Of a DNA stretch of 64,000 bases, positions 1 to 12,745 are shown piece by piece. Within the stretch, counting starts at the first letter, position 1. Each line of letters starts with the position of its first letter. The translations under genes and the position numbers were made by a program. Under the pieces are notes generated by a model. That model made no database searches. It was not told the DNA's origin and was given only the letters and a program-made list of their open reading frames with translations. The stretch lies in assembly GCA_949317995.1 (NCBI GenBank), contig OX439044.1:11875141-11939140 (forward strand). The letters are read 5' to 3'. This stretch comes from Acholoe squamosa. Taxonomy: Eukaryota > Annelida > Polychaeta > Phyllodocida > Polynoidae.

Positions 1-1160
1 ATAGCAACGTCAACAGTATCAGTAACACCAATGAAACAATTACACCAAACAATACAACAAATTCTACAATATCAATAACACCAACAAGATGGTAATTACA
101 CAACTATCTCAAAAAGAAATCCACCTGTAATAAAACATAAGGGTGAACAACAACCCCATACTAATAAAGAAAACAATTAATAAAGAATTGTATAAATCTT
201 AATTAATCTAAGAAACAAGACCATAAAAAAACAACACGTACATCAGCACAATCACCTACATACAACAGCACAACATCAATGCCAACAGCAATAAACCAGC
301 CGCCAACAGCAACAACAAAAAACAACAGCAATAAAAGCTAAGCCGCCACACGGTATCTTCACCACCACAACAACAAGCATCTCTCTTTCTCTCCTCCCCT
401 CTTTTTTCCCTCACTGTTTTTACCTCGGCTCCCATCCTCTCCCTGTTATCAAATCAAAGACCCCTGTAGTGAAACAAGCCCCTTTTTATTGGCTCACTTT
501 GCGGCTGGGTGGCTGTGTATAAGTCCTAGGGGGATAAACAAAGGCTTATTGTCGTATACCACTACCACTGGAGGGATGTGTGTAGCCGCTAATAAGGCTC
601 TGATAGGCCTATGTGGGGGTGTTTTTAACTCTGCCAATTAGTGGTGTTTTTACTGCCGTCTGATGAATTACACAATAACCGCCAGCATCACTTTTACTCC
701 CCAATCATTTTTACCCCCCACTCCTCCCATTACCCCCCCCCCCACCCAACACACACTGTCTTTATCTGTTACTACTCCTACACATCCCTCCTACACTGTA
801 CAAAATGTTGACGGAATCCTCACCCCAATATTGCCAGAGATCTGTTGTTATTTTTATAGAGATTCCTTGTACATTGTACATACTGCCACCTGGGGCTTCT
901 TGTAAAAACTACACTGGTTTACTGCAATACAATCATGGTGGTTCACTGTTTAGTTTTACGAGGATCCTGGTAGATTCAACAGCTACTTTTTACAGTGTAC
1001 ATTATCCAATAGAACTAATAGTCCTCTAGATTGTCCCTTTAAATCAATTACTCATATACAGCATTCATATAACTGGTAGCGTGCCAATGATCTGCATAGG
1101 TGACTGTAAAATGGGGGTTTGTGACAGGCACAAAGATTTAACTTAGATTGAGGCATCGTA
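1..1160. other. No gene seen
   Basis: The first ~350 bases are A/C-rich simple-looking sequence with many CAACA-type runs, followed by ordinary non-coding DNA with poly-C tracts near 730-745. The short open frames here have no recognisable protein character. Nothing further can be supported. Confidence 0.6.
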
Positions 1161-1732
1161 TCAGGCACAGATTGCTACTTGGATTTTGGGTTGTGTCAGA
1201 CAAATTGCTACCTGTGTACTTACAATTTGGGTTTGGAGTCATGTACATTGCTACTTACAATTTGGACTTTGGCTCAGGCAATTTGGCCTTGGGTTAGGCA
1301 CATTGCTACCTACAATTTGGTCTTTGGCTCAGGCACATTGCTACTTACAATTTGGTCTTTGGCTCAGGCACATTGCTACTTACAATTTGGGCATTGGCTC
1401 AGGCACATTGCTACTTACAATTTGGGCTTTGACTCAGGCACGTTGCTACTTACAATTTGGGCTTTGACTCAGGCACATTGCTACTTACAATTTGGGATTT
1501 GGCTCAGGCACATTGCTACTTACAATTTGGGATTTGGCTCAGGCACATTGCTACTCACAATTTGGACTTTGACTCAGGCACATTGCTACTTACAATTTGG
1601 ACTTTGACTCAGGCACATTGCTACTTACAATTTGGGATTTGGCTCAGGCACATTGCTACTTACAATTTGGGATTTGGATCAGGTACAAACAACTACTAGT
1701 ACTTGCAGTTAGGGCTTTGGGCCAGGCACAAG
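1161..1732. repeat. 35-bp minisatellite, about 15 copies
   Basis: A 35-bp unit (core ATTGCTACTTACAATTTGG, then TTTGGCTCAGGCAC) repeats head to tail, with the clearest copies between 1250 and 1690 and decayed copies at both ends. The unit is not a multiple of three and lacks stop codons on the + strand, so long frames stay open in all three phases and read as the same peptide. These frames are a by-product of the repeat, not a gene. Confidence 0.95.
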
Positions 1733-2151
1733 CTCTGATATTAAGTTTTGGGGTTCGGGTCCTGGGCATGCAAGGCACTTCGAGAAGACCTTGCTCAAGC
1801 AAACTTTGTTCCAGTTGGAAGACGTCACGTCCTTATTATCAAAGCAGCCGTGTAGACGATACGTCCCAGTGGGCTGGCGGTACGTCCTCAGAAAGAAGGG
1901 CAGTACCTCCTTAGCCCAACAAGGCGGATGCACTCCTACACCGCCATTGATAAATACCCACGTAGTTCCTGTGCGTCCCGCTTGGTGTGCTGTAGATGGC
2001 GCTGTGAGACGCTATACGTCTTACCGCCGTATAACAACAGTACAGGACAACTATGCCAAACCAGATAAAGTCGTTTTAGTTTACTCTTTGGTACTGATAA
2101 CTCCTGCATCAGTACCACTAAGGAGCATGAACCTTCAGGCATAATGTGAGC
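1733..2151. other. No gene seen
   Basis: Unique-looking sequence of higher GC than its surroundings, with several ACGTC motifs (around 1822-1895 and 2018). No coding exon or known element was recognised. Confidence 0.4.
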
Positions 2152-2566
2152 ATTCACCCTTTACGTGCCGCTGATACATTCATGTATCATGCCAATTGCT
2201 CGGCATGATGCATCAATGCAACCCTGTCATGTAACTCACATCAGGATAGTATCAGGATAGCAAGTGTGTAACTCGCTAGGGCTGTATTCATGTATCGAGT
2301 AACTCGCTAGAGCTACATTCATGCATCGAGTAACTCGCTAGGGCTACATTCATGCATCGAGTAACTCCCTAGGGCTTCATTCATGCATCATGACCACCCC
2401 TTAGGGTTAATACGCTCTCGGAGGCTCGGCTTGATGCGCCAATGAACGACCGGCAAGCAGACATACCAGGACCTCATGGGTGCATCATGCCGACCAATTT
2501 ACATGGTGTACTCAAGGGGCACACCAGCTTAAAGGTTCAAGCAGCATACCGCCTTTAAAGGGTTAA
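2152..2566. mobile_element. CPE copy, decayed, with internal tandem
   Basis: The left end resembles CCCTTTANNTGCCGCTGATNCA and the right end reads CCGCCTTTAAAGGGTTAA, the mirror of the family terminus. The first hairpin has been replaced by a ~41-bp tandem array (about 2262-2395, three to four units of GAGTAACTCGCTAGGGCTACATTCATGCATC). The right half keeps CATCATGCCGACC. It is recognisable but rearranged. Confidence 0.75.
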
Positions 2567-3229
2567 ACCTCTTCCCACCACCCACTCCCATATACCGTCC
2601 CACCAACAACCATCCCCTTTATCAAACACTGACGCAACAAGCTCCTTTGATGATATACATTTTTCCAAGATCGATGAACAAACGCCACAAAAACAAGCTT
2701 CTCGTCCAGTATTCATTCAAGAAATCAAAGGAGTTCCCCACACAATGCAGCTAGTTCTAAAAGATAAATATGTCGCATGATTTTGCCGCGCGTCGCACGC
2801 GGCATCATTGTGGATGCTGGCGGGAGTGGCGGTGGATGTGGATCGGAGGGGCGTATAATTCATCTTGAATCCAATATTTTAAAACAGTTAAAACTGTATG
2901 GAAATGAGCTTGGTTCCTACACCCCCTTACCACCCCCATATCCTGAGCACTACACCCTCCCTCCCGCCGCTATCAGGGTCCTGCGCAACACCGCAATGAG
3001 ATTAAAATCCCTCCAACTTCTTGTGGCTATCGGGGCTGGTTGGCAGCGTTTTTGGGGGGTGAGTTGGAGGGGGATGGGGTGGTACTGGTGTGAGTGGGCG
3101 GAGGGGGGTGCTGGAGGGTGATAACTAATGGATCGCTTGTCTTGTTGAAGTCTGGAGCTGGAGATGGGGGTTAGAGAGGGGTGGTTAACCCTCCAAGTGT
3201 GATACGATCCACCTAACTCTCTCTCTCCC
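2567..3229. other. No gene seen
   Basis: C-rich then G-rich non-coding DNA; open frames on both strands around 2777-3318 come from low-complexity GGGGG/CCACC stretches. No protein family is recognisable. Confidence 0.5.
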
Positions 3230-3497
3230 CTTGATGCACGGATGCCCTTTGAGCGAGTAACTCGCCAGGATTCCATCCATGTATCACGCAGACAATATGT
3301 GGCTGATGCAGTCCTCAATTGTCAGTTTGATGCACAAATGTTGTAATGATGAGTTAATTGCCTCCACTTCATTGGTGCATCTGGATGGCAAATGGTCATG
3401 AATCACTGGGCATCATGCCCATTGGTTGGCATGATGCACCAATGAAGTGCCTGCAGGAATACCAGTATTTCATTGGTGCATCATGCTAACCCTTCGG
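3230..3497. mobile_element. CPE copy, decayed
   Basis: Contains GCGAGTAACTCGCCAGGATTCCATCCATGTATCA-type arm pieces near 3252-3290 and a second hairpin, CATGATGCACCAATGAAGTGC with TTTCATTGGTGCATCATG, at about 3428-3487. The centre of the second hairpin is altered (CTGCAGGAATACCAG instead of CTGGCGAG..CTCGCCAG). Confidence 0.7.
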
Positions 3498-3502
3498 GAG
3501 TC

Positions 3503-3614
3503 AGAGATTTATCAGAAATTCCTGGTTTTATATTCCAATATTTCTGTATTAAATTATGGTAAATTTCTGGGAAAAGGTGTTTAAAGTTTTTGTCGGCAAC
3601 TGTGTGGCATCTCT
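3503..3614. mobile_element. MITE-B copy, short
   Basis: The end TGTGGCATCTCT and the interior (AAATTCCTGGTTTTATATTCC, TTTCTGTATTAAATTATG, TTTTTGTCGGC) match the copies at 14675 and 22460. The left terminus has decayed to AGAGATTTATCAG. It abuts the CPE at its left. Confidence 0.75.
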
Positions 3615-4529
3615 GGGGAGTGTACTAAACCCATAGGTTCGGATTGATACTTGAATCAGAAATACAATTTCTCCTGCCTGCTTTTACAGCATTTCGTTAT
3701 ATCCGATGTGATTTCAGTCCATATACAACAGCAATAATATCAAACAGAATGGTGGCCAAAATGCCAGTATTCCCTACCTTTTGGAGATTTATGGGTGAAA
3801 ATACCGATGGGATACATCCCTAGGACATAGGAGAACAAATGGCATAATGTATTAATGCATTGTTTGACTCTTAAAGGGTGGAGGAGCGGGCGTGGGGGGG
3901 GGGGGTGATGAGTTTGAGGTTGAGGGTGAAGGGACCCAATAGGGTTGCTAGACTGGGAATTCACAATATTCAGGCCTAGAACTCAAACCTTGACAATAGC
4001 ACTATGAAAGGGAAGTTGACTGGGGGATCCCCTGGAAAACCCCCAAAAAAGTTTTAACATCTTTAAATTCAGCTCATTCAGGTTTAGAAGGGGGTGGTTA
4101 GGCATCGTCATACTTTATTGTTCCTAGGCAATGCTATCTGAGCCTCAAGTGATAGCAGGAGTGCTTGTTTGGAGGTAGAGCCTGGTGGGTGCATGGCGCC
4201 ACTGGTGACAACTGGGCGGGCCTGGGAAACTGGTAAGAAGAGCAGCGTGGGGGAATTTAAAAGTATTGAAAATGGGAGGATAATATGAGCGGTAAAATAT
4301 TCGGGCGACAGGAGGAAGCGGCGCGTTGCTGGATTTGAGAGGGCTGTGGGCTGTGGACGCGTAGTGGCGCTACTATGGGTGTTTTTGGTGGGTTTGGGAG
4401 GGGCTGCTAATGCCTGGGAATGCAGAGGGAATTATCAATAGTCATCGTCGTTATTATCTCCGTTATCATGGTCCATAGGGAACACCCCTGGTATCAGCAT
4501 TTTCCTCATATATAGCTACGCTAATAACA
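3615..4529. other. No gene seen
   Basis: Unique non-coding DNA. A G-run lies near 3890-3905, and a G-rich stretch at 4170-4430 carries some CpG but has no coding signal I can recognise. Confidence 0.45.
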
Positions 4530-4790
4530 GTCTGATTCCTTATACCATAGAACCCCGCATGTGGGCCCCAGCCTAAGGACCACATCAGAACCCTGGTGCA
4601 GCTTTTGGTTTATCCTGAACTAACTCAGAGTGCGGCTTATCAAAGGGGGGTTACTTGTAGAGACCTTACTTTGGAATGGGCACCATTATAGACCTCTGTT
4701 GCGTCTCATAGTATAGCCATGAAGTCAGGGTGCGGCTTCTAGGTGGGTGTGGCTTATGTGCAGGTTTTCAAGGTGCTATACTAGCGGGGT
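4530..4790. repeat. GTATAAGCCGC-family repeat, decayed
   Basis: Holds CCCCGCATGTGGGCC, TCAGAGTGCGGCTTAT, TCAGGGTGCGGCTTCT and GTGTGGCTTATGTGCAGG. These are the repeated signatures of the 'accgta..cgcgtataagccgcaccctga' elements found elsewhere in the window (a fuller inverted-repeat copy is at 41473). Boundaries are uncertain. Confidence 0.6.
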
Positions 4791-5780
4791 ACCAGTAATG
4801 CCACTTGTTCAGCATTTCAGAATTTATAACTCTTTCTGAGCTTCCTGTATAATACAGTCAGCACCTAGATATAACTTCCTCAAAATAAAATCATTAAACT
4901 ATCATTATCTCTGATTCATTGTTGACCAGAGAGTGGCATTTCTACTCTGTATAGAACCAGCAGAGGAACTCCTGAGATAGCCAAAATATTATGTTCTTTT
5001 TTTTAATCCACCAACAAACTTAACAAAAATATACAAGTTGGCTAGTGTCTTTTAAGAAGTAACAGAGCGTCATATGCTTGCATAGTACAGCAGGTTGCTG
5101 AAGTGCTGAAGTGCGCATTTATTCACCTTTATAAAGGAATGGGAGAAAAGAAAATGGATACTTATAATCTTCCATAGAGTTACCTAAGATGACATCGTCC
5201 ACTTTGAGGTTGTTTTTTTTTCTTCTTTTTTTTTGGTGGACATGTGGCGCAGTTTAAAGCTAATTAAGTAATCCCACCTGTTCGCTGCAGTATTCCTAGG
5301 GGGCAACTGGTACCCATCAGATAACCCTTGTCAGTGATACATACATGTAGTTTGATGGTAACCAGCTCAGGTTATGACTTTACTATAGGACCTGTCGTTG
5401 TAATATGAAATATGCAATTTTAGAATACCGCCCCCCCCCCTTGAGGATCTGCCCCCTGCACAAAATTTGCTTCCTACATCTCTACATATACACATTATAC
5501 CCCCCCTCCTCCACCTCCCCATAGACCACCACCCAATCCCTCTTACCACCCCTTACCCCCAGGACCTCAGTCCCTCGTCATGTTCCTTTTCCAGGGTGGA
5601 AGTCAGTGAAACTGAAGGAATATTGGACATTTTCATGAAACTTGACCCCCTCAGACATTGGGCTATGCGCGGTGGCCGTCTCTGGTGTCTGTTATGAAAA
5701 GAATGTGCTTGGTAAATGAGAGCTGTGCAATGTGAGCTGCTCCGTCACAGCTCATACTGCTCATGAGCCGCTCATAGCTC
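4791..5780. other. No gene seen
   Basis: AT-rich non-coding DNA with poly-T (5212-5235) and poly-C (5429-5440) runs. A ...TTTTCCAG followed by an open stretch to 5697 looks superficially like an acceptor and exon but matches no family I know. Confidence 0.4.
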
Positions 5781-6000
5781 TTTGAGGGCGGCTGATGCAG
5801 GAGTACATCATGCCCAGTGGTCGTCATGATGCACCAATGAAGTGCTGGCGAGACTGCTCGCCAGCACTTCATTGGTACATCATGCCGACCCTCTGGTGGT
5901 GTATGAACCCTGTAGGGTCGGCATGATGCATTAATGGAGCCCTGGCGTGTTATTTGCTAGGACTGCATTCATGCATCATGACAACTAATTGGCATGATTT
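5781..6000. mobile_element. CPE copy with intact first hairpin
   Basis: Starts TTTGAGGGCGGCTGATGCA. A near-perfect hairpin follows: GGTCGTCATGATGCACC..GCTGGCGAG, four-base loop, CTCGCCAGC..ATCATGCCGACC (about 5819-5890). The linker ends in CCCTGTAGGGTCGG. A decayed second hairpin (GAGCCCTGGCGTGTTATTTGCTAGGACTGCATTCATG) comes next. The right terminus is missing. Confidence 0.9.
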
Positions 6001-6516
6001 TCCAGGGATTTTCAAGGGGCTTCGGGACATCACCTTAAATACTATTTCCAACTTTTAAAGACCCATCTATTCCTAGACAAAACCTCTATTTAACTATACT
6101 TGAGCATTTCAGGGATTTTTCGCTCAGTCACTTTCATCCCTACATGCAGAGACGACCCCCTTCATAAAAAAAGATTCTATTAGTTTCCTGGAAAGAAAAT
6201 TAATGTTTTTGTTTTACAAGTCTTCCTGGGTTCTTTTGGCTAAAAATAAGGGCTAGACGAGGGGCGCCCCTCTTTTAGTTTACTTGCTTCAGTTAAGATA
6301 GGGGCTAAACGAAGGGCGTGCCCACTCCTTCTTTTTAAAAAGCTAGGTCAAGACCACAAAGGAATTTTGACTTTGGGGTATCATGTAGCTGTAAAAGTGT
6401 TAATACTTTTGGACATTGAGCGCTCTGCTTGTTAATCTAATTTCAATACTTACATGAGCAGTCACGTGACATGTGAGCCTTTAGTAACCTGGGTGAAACA
6501 GTCTTCTACCCACCTG
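6001..6516. other. No gene seen
   Basis: Non-coding DNA. A diverged direct repeat, AAAATAAGGGCTAGACGAGGGGCG and ATAGGGGCTAAACGAAGGGCG, occurs at about 6242-6322. Nothing else stands out. Confidence 0.4.
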
Positions 6517-6720
6517 ATCCTTTAAGGGCAGCATGATACCTAGGGTTGTGTGCTCATTGGTCGGCATGATGTACCAATGCAGTGCTGGCGAGACTACTCG
6601 CCAGCACTGCATTGGTGCATCATGCCGACCCTCCGGGAGTGTATCAAGGGTTGGCATGATGCATGGATGCAGCCCTGGGGAGTAGGCTCATTAGGACTGC
6701 ATTCATGCATCAATTCGGCA
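6517..6720. mobile_element. CPE copy with near-perfect 34-bp hairpin
   Basis: The left end reads CCTTTAAGGGCAGCATGAT. The hairpin spans 6559-6630: two 34-base arms, loop ACTA, and one arm mismatch. Its arms carry GCAGTGC/GCACTGC where most copies carry GAAGTGC/GCACTTC, so both arms changed together. A decayed CCCTGG-type second hairpin follows. Confidence 0.9.
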
Positions 6721-7689
6721 TTTTGATATGACACATCCTCCAGCCCTTAGAGGCTTTAGTATAGATTTACCAGCTAGGCGTGCAAACCAATACCCTGCTC
6801 GCCTCATCCACTTCTTTCTGGGTAAAGTCATTTAGCGAGTTGCGCTAGTTGCGTATTATTATTTTCTATCTAATTACTGCTAAATCTATCAGAAATAATT
6901 ACTTCATTGACTATGTGCGCACCGTGACAAATAGAACCCCCTATTACTACTGGTCAATTATCACGAGTATGACTGAGCTTTAATAGGAAATATAAGTTTG
7001 CAGCAAGTTTTTGAGCTGTTTAAAGTATATGTATTGTAAATACACATGTAACCTCTTGCCAAATATTGGGACACTGTAGTTAGTGAAGCATCCATGATTA
7101 TACTAGGTAGAGGTGTGCAATTATCTGGGTCTTCCTCTGGGAATTTTGGGCAAAATTAGTTTTGTTTCTTGAATAAAAAGGTAATAGACAAACCCCTTTC
7201 AAATAAATGAATAGATAAATATAGGAGATATCGCCCAGGACTTAATTGTATCAAACTGTGCCCATCATTCGCTTTTTAAAGTACATACTCTATTATATAT
7301 ACTCTTTATGGACGTTGCCAACGGCTTTGGATTTGCCCTCAGCTTTGTCGGATTTTGGCCAAACTCAAGATAACCAACCTTCTACTACTACCACCTCCCC
7401 CCCTAATTCGCCCCACATATCCCAATCTACCTCCCTGCTGCCAGTGATGTTAAGTAATCTTTATAATTCCTTAATTTTAATCATCATAGTATGCCTCTCC
7501 TGTGACACTCTCATTTCAATACATTGAAGTGAACACTAGGCAGGGGGACTATGAGGCCTGTCAGTCTATATAAATCACTCATGTTAGAGGACCTCCTAAA
7601 GCCCTCTGTACCTTCCCCTATAGCAGGCCCTATTTTTGCCCTCGCACTTCTAGTTCACAACTCCGCAGACAGAGGGAGTGCCTGGTGCA
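6721..7689. other. No gene seen
   Basis: AT-rich non-coding DNA. The short open frame near 7246-7527 (leucine/serine/threonine-rich) has no recognisable domain and no convincing splice or start context. Confidence 0.45.
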
Positions 7690-8130
7690 TTCAAAGAACG
7701 TAATCCGCGCTCATGCATACAGTTTTAGTTCTTGATTAATCCCCAGTTGATGACGAGAGAGAGAGGTATTCCATTTTAGTCGGCCCTGTGTGTGTATTTT
7801 TGTTGTTTCCGTATAGGAGATTTCCCAGTGGCGCCTGCGCACTGGTGGATTCACGCAAATGTACCCGGATGAAGGAACGCTGGCTCGCCGCTAGAGGGGG
7901 GGGGCGCTCAACGACCGCTTTTGTCCAGTCTTGGCAGCCGTCTTTGAAATCGTTTTGAATAATCCTCGATGAAATCACCGCCAAACTTACATTTACATAC
8001 AACATGTGGAGCGTTTCAATGGCGCGGACGGCATTTCTGACAGTGTTTGAAGGCTTTTTGACAAAAGGCGGGAAAGCTGTATTCTCCGTGCTGTCAGATG
8101 TGATATACCACAGCCTGCAGCGTGCATTAA
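7690..8130. promoter_or_regulatory. Possible promoter / first exon region
   Basis: A CpG-containing island in AT-rich surroundings. It holds GCGCCTGCGC at 7831-7840, a near-match to the NRF1 site, set in a longer imperfect palindrome (CAGTGGCGCCTGCGCACTGG). Downstream on the + strand an ATG at 8004 opens a short frame beginning MWSVSMARTAFLTVFEGF that runs to ~8175 and into a CPE. On the minus strand an 89-codon frame ends in the same island. I recognise neither peptide. The location suits a transcription start, but no donor site is clear. This is inference from base composition and one motif. Confidence 0.3.
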
Positions 8131-8153
8131 CCCCCCCCCCTCCAGGCTTACTC

Positions 8154-8407
8154 CTTAACCCTTTAAGAACAGCATGATGCCTTCAGGCCAATGCTCCTTT
8201 GTTGTCATGATACACTAAAACAGCACTGGCGAGTAACTCGCCGTCGCCGTATTGGGCATTATGTTGACTCCGGGATAACCTCAACCCTATAGGGTGAGCA
8301 TAATGCCTGGATGCAGCCCTGGCAAAGGGCCTTAAATAACTAATGCACAATGATACCTCTAGGTGACTAAATACATACCAACCCCTGTTTAACCCTTTAA
8401 GGGCAGA
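8154..8407. mobile_element. CPE copy, decayed, both ends visible
   Basis: The left end TTAACCCTTTAAGAACAGCATGATG and the right end TTTAACCCTTTAAGGGCAG point the same way, so this may be one copy plus the start of another. Arm remnants include GCACTGGCGAGTAACTCGCC and CCTGGATGCAGCCCTGGC; hairpin complementarity is mostly lost. Confidence 0.7.
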
Positions 8408-10230
<1,823 letters not shown>

Positions 10231-10373
10231 TCCGCATAAAGTTCACAAAGAATAATCGTTTTTCATCATTAGTTTTTAGTGGGGATTTCATATTTCATTT
10301 TGCCCCATTATGGCTGGAACGCAGCAAAAAGTTAAGGTGTTCAAGACGGGCGCGACCCCTCCACAGTGGCGGA

Positions 10374-10510
10374 TCCAGGAATTGGAAAGAGAGGGGGCGC
10401 AGCCCAAAAGTAGGAGGCACACCCCCTATTTTTGAGCAAATTTTAGTGCCAAATATAAGCAAATAAACTCTCCAAGTACTAGATATTGATCCTTTTCGAA
10501 ATCATGGATT
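10374..10510 (+). mobile_element. CAGTGGCGGATC-family MITE, 5' part
   Basis: Begins CAGTGGCGGATCCAGGA and continues with GAGGGGGCGCAGCCCAAAAG and CCCTATTTTTGAGCAAATTTT, the same interior as the complete copy at 30856. No matching right inverted end was found, so it appears truncated. Confidence 0.8.
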
Positions 10511-10619
10511 CAAGCATTAAATCATCTTCATAGTTTGGGAAGATAAGCTGTGTGAAGGTGGGATGGCCGATACTTAAGAGGCACTTAAGAGCTTAAGTGG
10601 TCGAGTTATGGGCGACTTA

Positions 10620-10850
10620 CCCTATTGGTCACTAGCTGGTCTGGAGCTGGTTCCAGCGACACACACTGATAAGAACTGATCAGATGAGACCAGCATGTCC
10701 CTGGAAGTGGGTGTTAACCAGGGACAAGGTACCCATCATTTTATGTCTTATCAGTGGGTTTTAGCTCAACCAGCGAAATTCAAGATGGTGACTCCACTAG
10801 GCCTCCATACTAAGTCCTATATGGCTAGAGCTCCTTTCTGAGAAGGGCGG
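10620..10850. repeat. Dispersed repeat R1, forward copy
   Basis: Shares long stretches, in reverse complement, with 59690-59890: TAGCTGGTCTGGAGCTGGTTCC, CAGCATGTCCCTGGAAGTGGGTGTTAACCAGGGACAAGGTACCCAT, and the motif CCACTAGGCCTCCATACT. It holds a small inner inverted repeat (TGTCCCTGG..CCAGGGACA) but no coding capacity. The family is not identified. Confidence 0.8.
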
Positions 10851-11560
10851 TGTCAGTAGATTTCATACTGCCATCTAGTGGTAAGCATCTACACTAGACC
10901 TCAGTGGGTGATAATGGGTGCATTTAGCCCTTCACTTCCGGTTGGGTTCAGATCTACTGATCGATGCGGTATTACCCATGACGTCATAGCTAGATATGGC
11001 GTTCACCAATAAACCCATTGTGGTGCCATTTCTTTTTAGTCATTAGTAGATAAACATTTGTTGATAGCTGTCTATTGTGGCTTAAATTTCTACTACAGAT
11101 ATCTTACAAAGATTGAGATTGTATCTGATCATGTTTTTTCTCATAACCTCTTTAGTTATTGCATTGGACTGCCTGCTGTCGTTCATTTGCGGGAATGTAA
11201 ATTTGATGACAATGGTAGCTCGCTGTGTGTGTGTGTGTTGGGTGGGGGGCTTTTTCAATGAAAAAAAAAGAAGAAAAGAAGCTGGTGCATTCTCGTAATA
11301 TAAAAGGTTGTGTAGGGGTCTGGTTCTGTCCGCCCCCCCATGTTACATGTTTGATTAAGTTACCACTGCAGAATATGGCCCTAAAAAAAAGCATAGGGAA
11401 AATAGAGACCTGTTTAACTTTTTTTGTGCCTTAGTAGTACATGTATGCTGGTTACAAAACCATAGTAGTTGATGATGTTGACCACCAGTAGTTGAGTTGT
11501 TCCTGACGTCCACAGACAATGAGCTGCTCAATATGTGCCATCTAAACCAACATGAGCTGC
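10851..11560. other. No gene seen
   Basis: Ordinary non-coding DNA with a short GT run (11224-11241), an A-rich tract (11261-11282) and a C-run (11332-11338). Overlapping frames on both strands here derive from these simple tracts. Confidence 0.45.
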
Positions 11561-11565
11561 TCTAA

Positions 11566-11778
11566 TTAACCCTTTAAGTACTGCTTTGTACTTTAATGTC
11601 CTTTGGTCGGCACGATGCCTGAATGCAGCCCTGGCGAGTTACTCACCAGGGCTACATTCATGCATCATACTGACCCTACGGGGAAGATACGTACACAAAG
11701 GGTCGGTGTGATGCACCAATGCAGTGCTGGGGATTTAGCTCACCAGTGTTGCATTGGTGTATCATGCCAACACATGGG
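11566..11778. mobile_element. CPE copy
   Basis: The left end reads TTAACCCTTTAAG. The first hairpin is of the CCCTGG type: GGTCGGCACGATGCCTGAATGCAGCCCTGGCGAG, loop TTA, then CTCACCAGGGCTACATTCATGCATCATACTGACC. The linker ends GGGTCGGTGTGATG, followed by a decayed GCTGG-type hairpin. The right terminus is not clear. Confidence 0.85.
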
Positions 11779-11968
11779 CATGGATTTTGATGCATTATTA
11801 TTTGGTATTAAGTTGGTTAAAGGACAGGGGAAAGAAAAAAAAATCACACTAACCAATCCAGAAATGACATTTCCATAGAATTAGTTTATTACAATGATGA
11901 AGGCTGGGACGTGTGGCTCGGCGTGTTGCAGGGATGACTCAGAGAAGACTGCTTATACCAGTAGTGTC

Positions 11969-12185
11969 TAACCCTTTAATGGCCGCTAATGCAGGAGTGC
12001 ATCATGCTTATAGATCGCCATGATGCATCGATGAAGTGCTCGCGAGTCTGCTCACCAGCACTTCATCGGTGCATCATGCTGACCCTCCGGATGTGTATCA
12101 ATCCCGTAGGGTGGGCTTGATGCATGAATGTAGCCCTTTCAAGCTGTATTCATGTATCATGCTGACCTAATTGACATGATGCATT
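11969..12185. mobile_element. CPE copy
   Basis: Starts TAACCCTTTAATGGCCGCTAATGCA. The first hairpin is GCCATGATGCATCGATGAAGTGCTCGCGAG..CTCACCAGCACTTCATCGGTGCATCATGCTGACC; both arms carry the ATCGATGAAG/CTTCATCGGT change, another paired substitution. The linker CCGTAGGGTGGG and a decayed second hairpin follow. Confidence 0.85.
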
Positions 12186-12482
12186 GAAGCAGTATCATTA
12201 CGTTAAGGACTAGATAGAGTGACTCATGGTAGTTGAGGGGAGGGGAGAGAGCAGATCAGAGCAGATCACCAAAGGTGGCTATAAAGGGGACTAATAAAGG
12301 CCGAGCCCGAGGTGAGGTGCTCCCTGAGTGGCCTATATGTGGCCTCGCAACACAATAGGACAAGCAACAACTCAGCTTTTGGCGATTTTTTATGACCTTT
12401 CTTTGGAGTTTAGTTAGCTAAATTTCTTTGTCATACATGCACAAGGAAGGCACTATGCCACATGGACAGGTTTAACCAATGT

Positions 12483-12745
12483 GTCAACCTGCGAATATAA
12501 GCCGCACTCACATAAAAATCTCACCCTTAGTTTTCGGGGAAGCTATAGGCCGTAGCAAGGTGCTGAAATGATCCATATCTATATATCATGTAATACCCAA
12601 TGTTTAAGCTGCACCCTGAGTTCAGGCTGATCCTATAAGGCGCACCAAGACTTGTAATGGTCTGTAAGCCATGGCTTACACGCAGAGTTTTACCAGCACA
12701 AGGTCCATTGCTGTCTTTGATCATCATGAGAGATAAAAACCGCCC
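12483..12745. repeat. GTATAAGCCGC-family repeat
   Basis: Contains AATATAAGCCGCACTCAC, AAGCTGCACCCTGAGTTCAGG, TATAAGGCGCACC and a CAGAGTTTTACC-type end, the recurring words of this family. Edges are uncertain. Confidence 0.6.

Noticed and set aside
1179-1914. Overlapping 80-142 codon + strand frames
   Set aside because: Made entirely by the stop-free 35-bp minisatellite; same peptide in three frames.
2262-2395. Regular ~41-bp repeats considered as a CRISPR-like array
   Set aside because: No unique spacers; head-to-tail copies of a transposon arm in an animal genome.
5590-5697. TTTTCCAG followed by an open stretch as a FUZ N-terminal exon
   Set aside because: Translation (VEVSETEGILDIFMK..) does not fit any part of Fuz.
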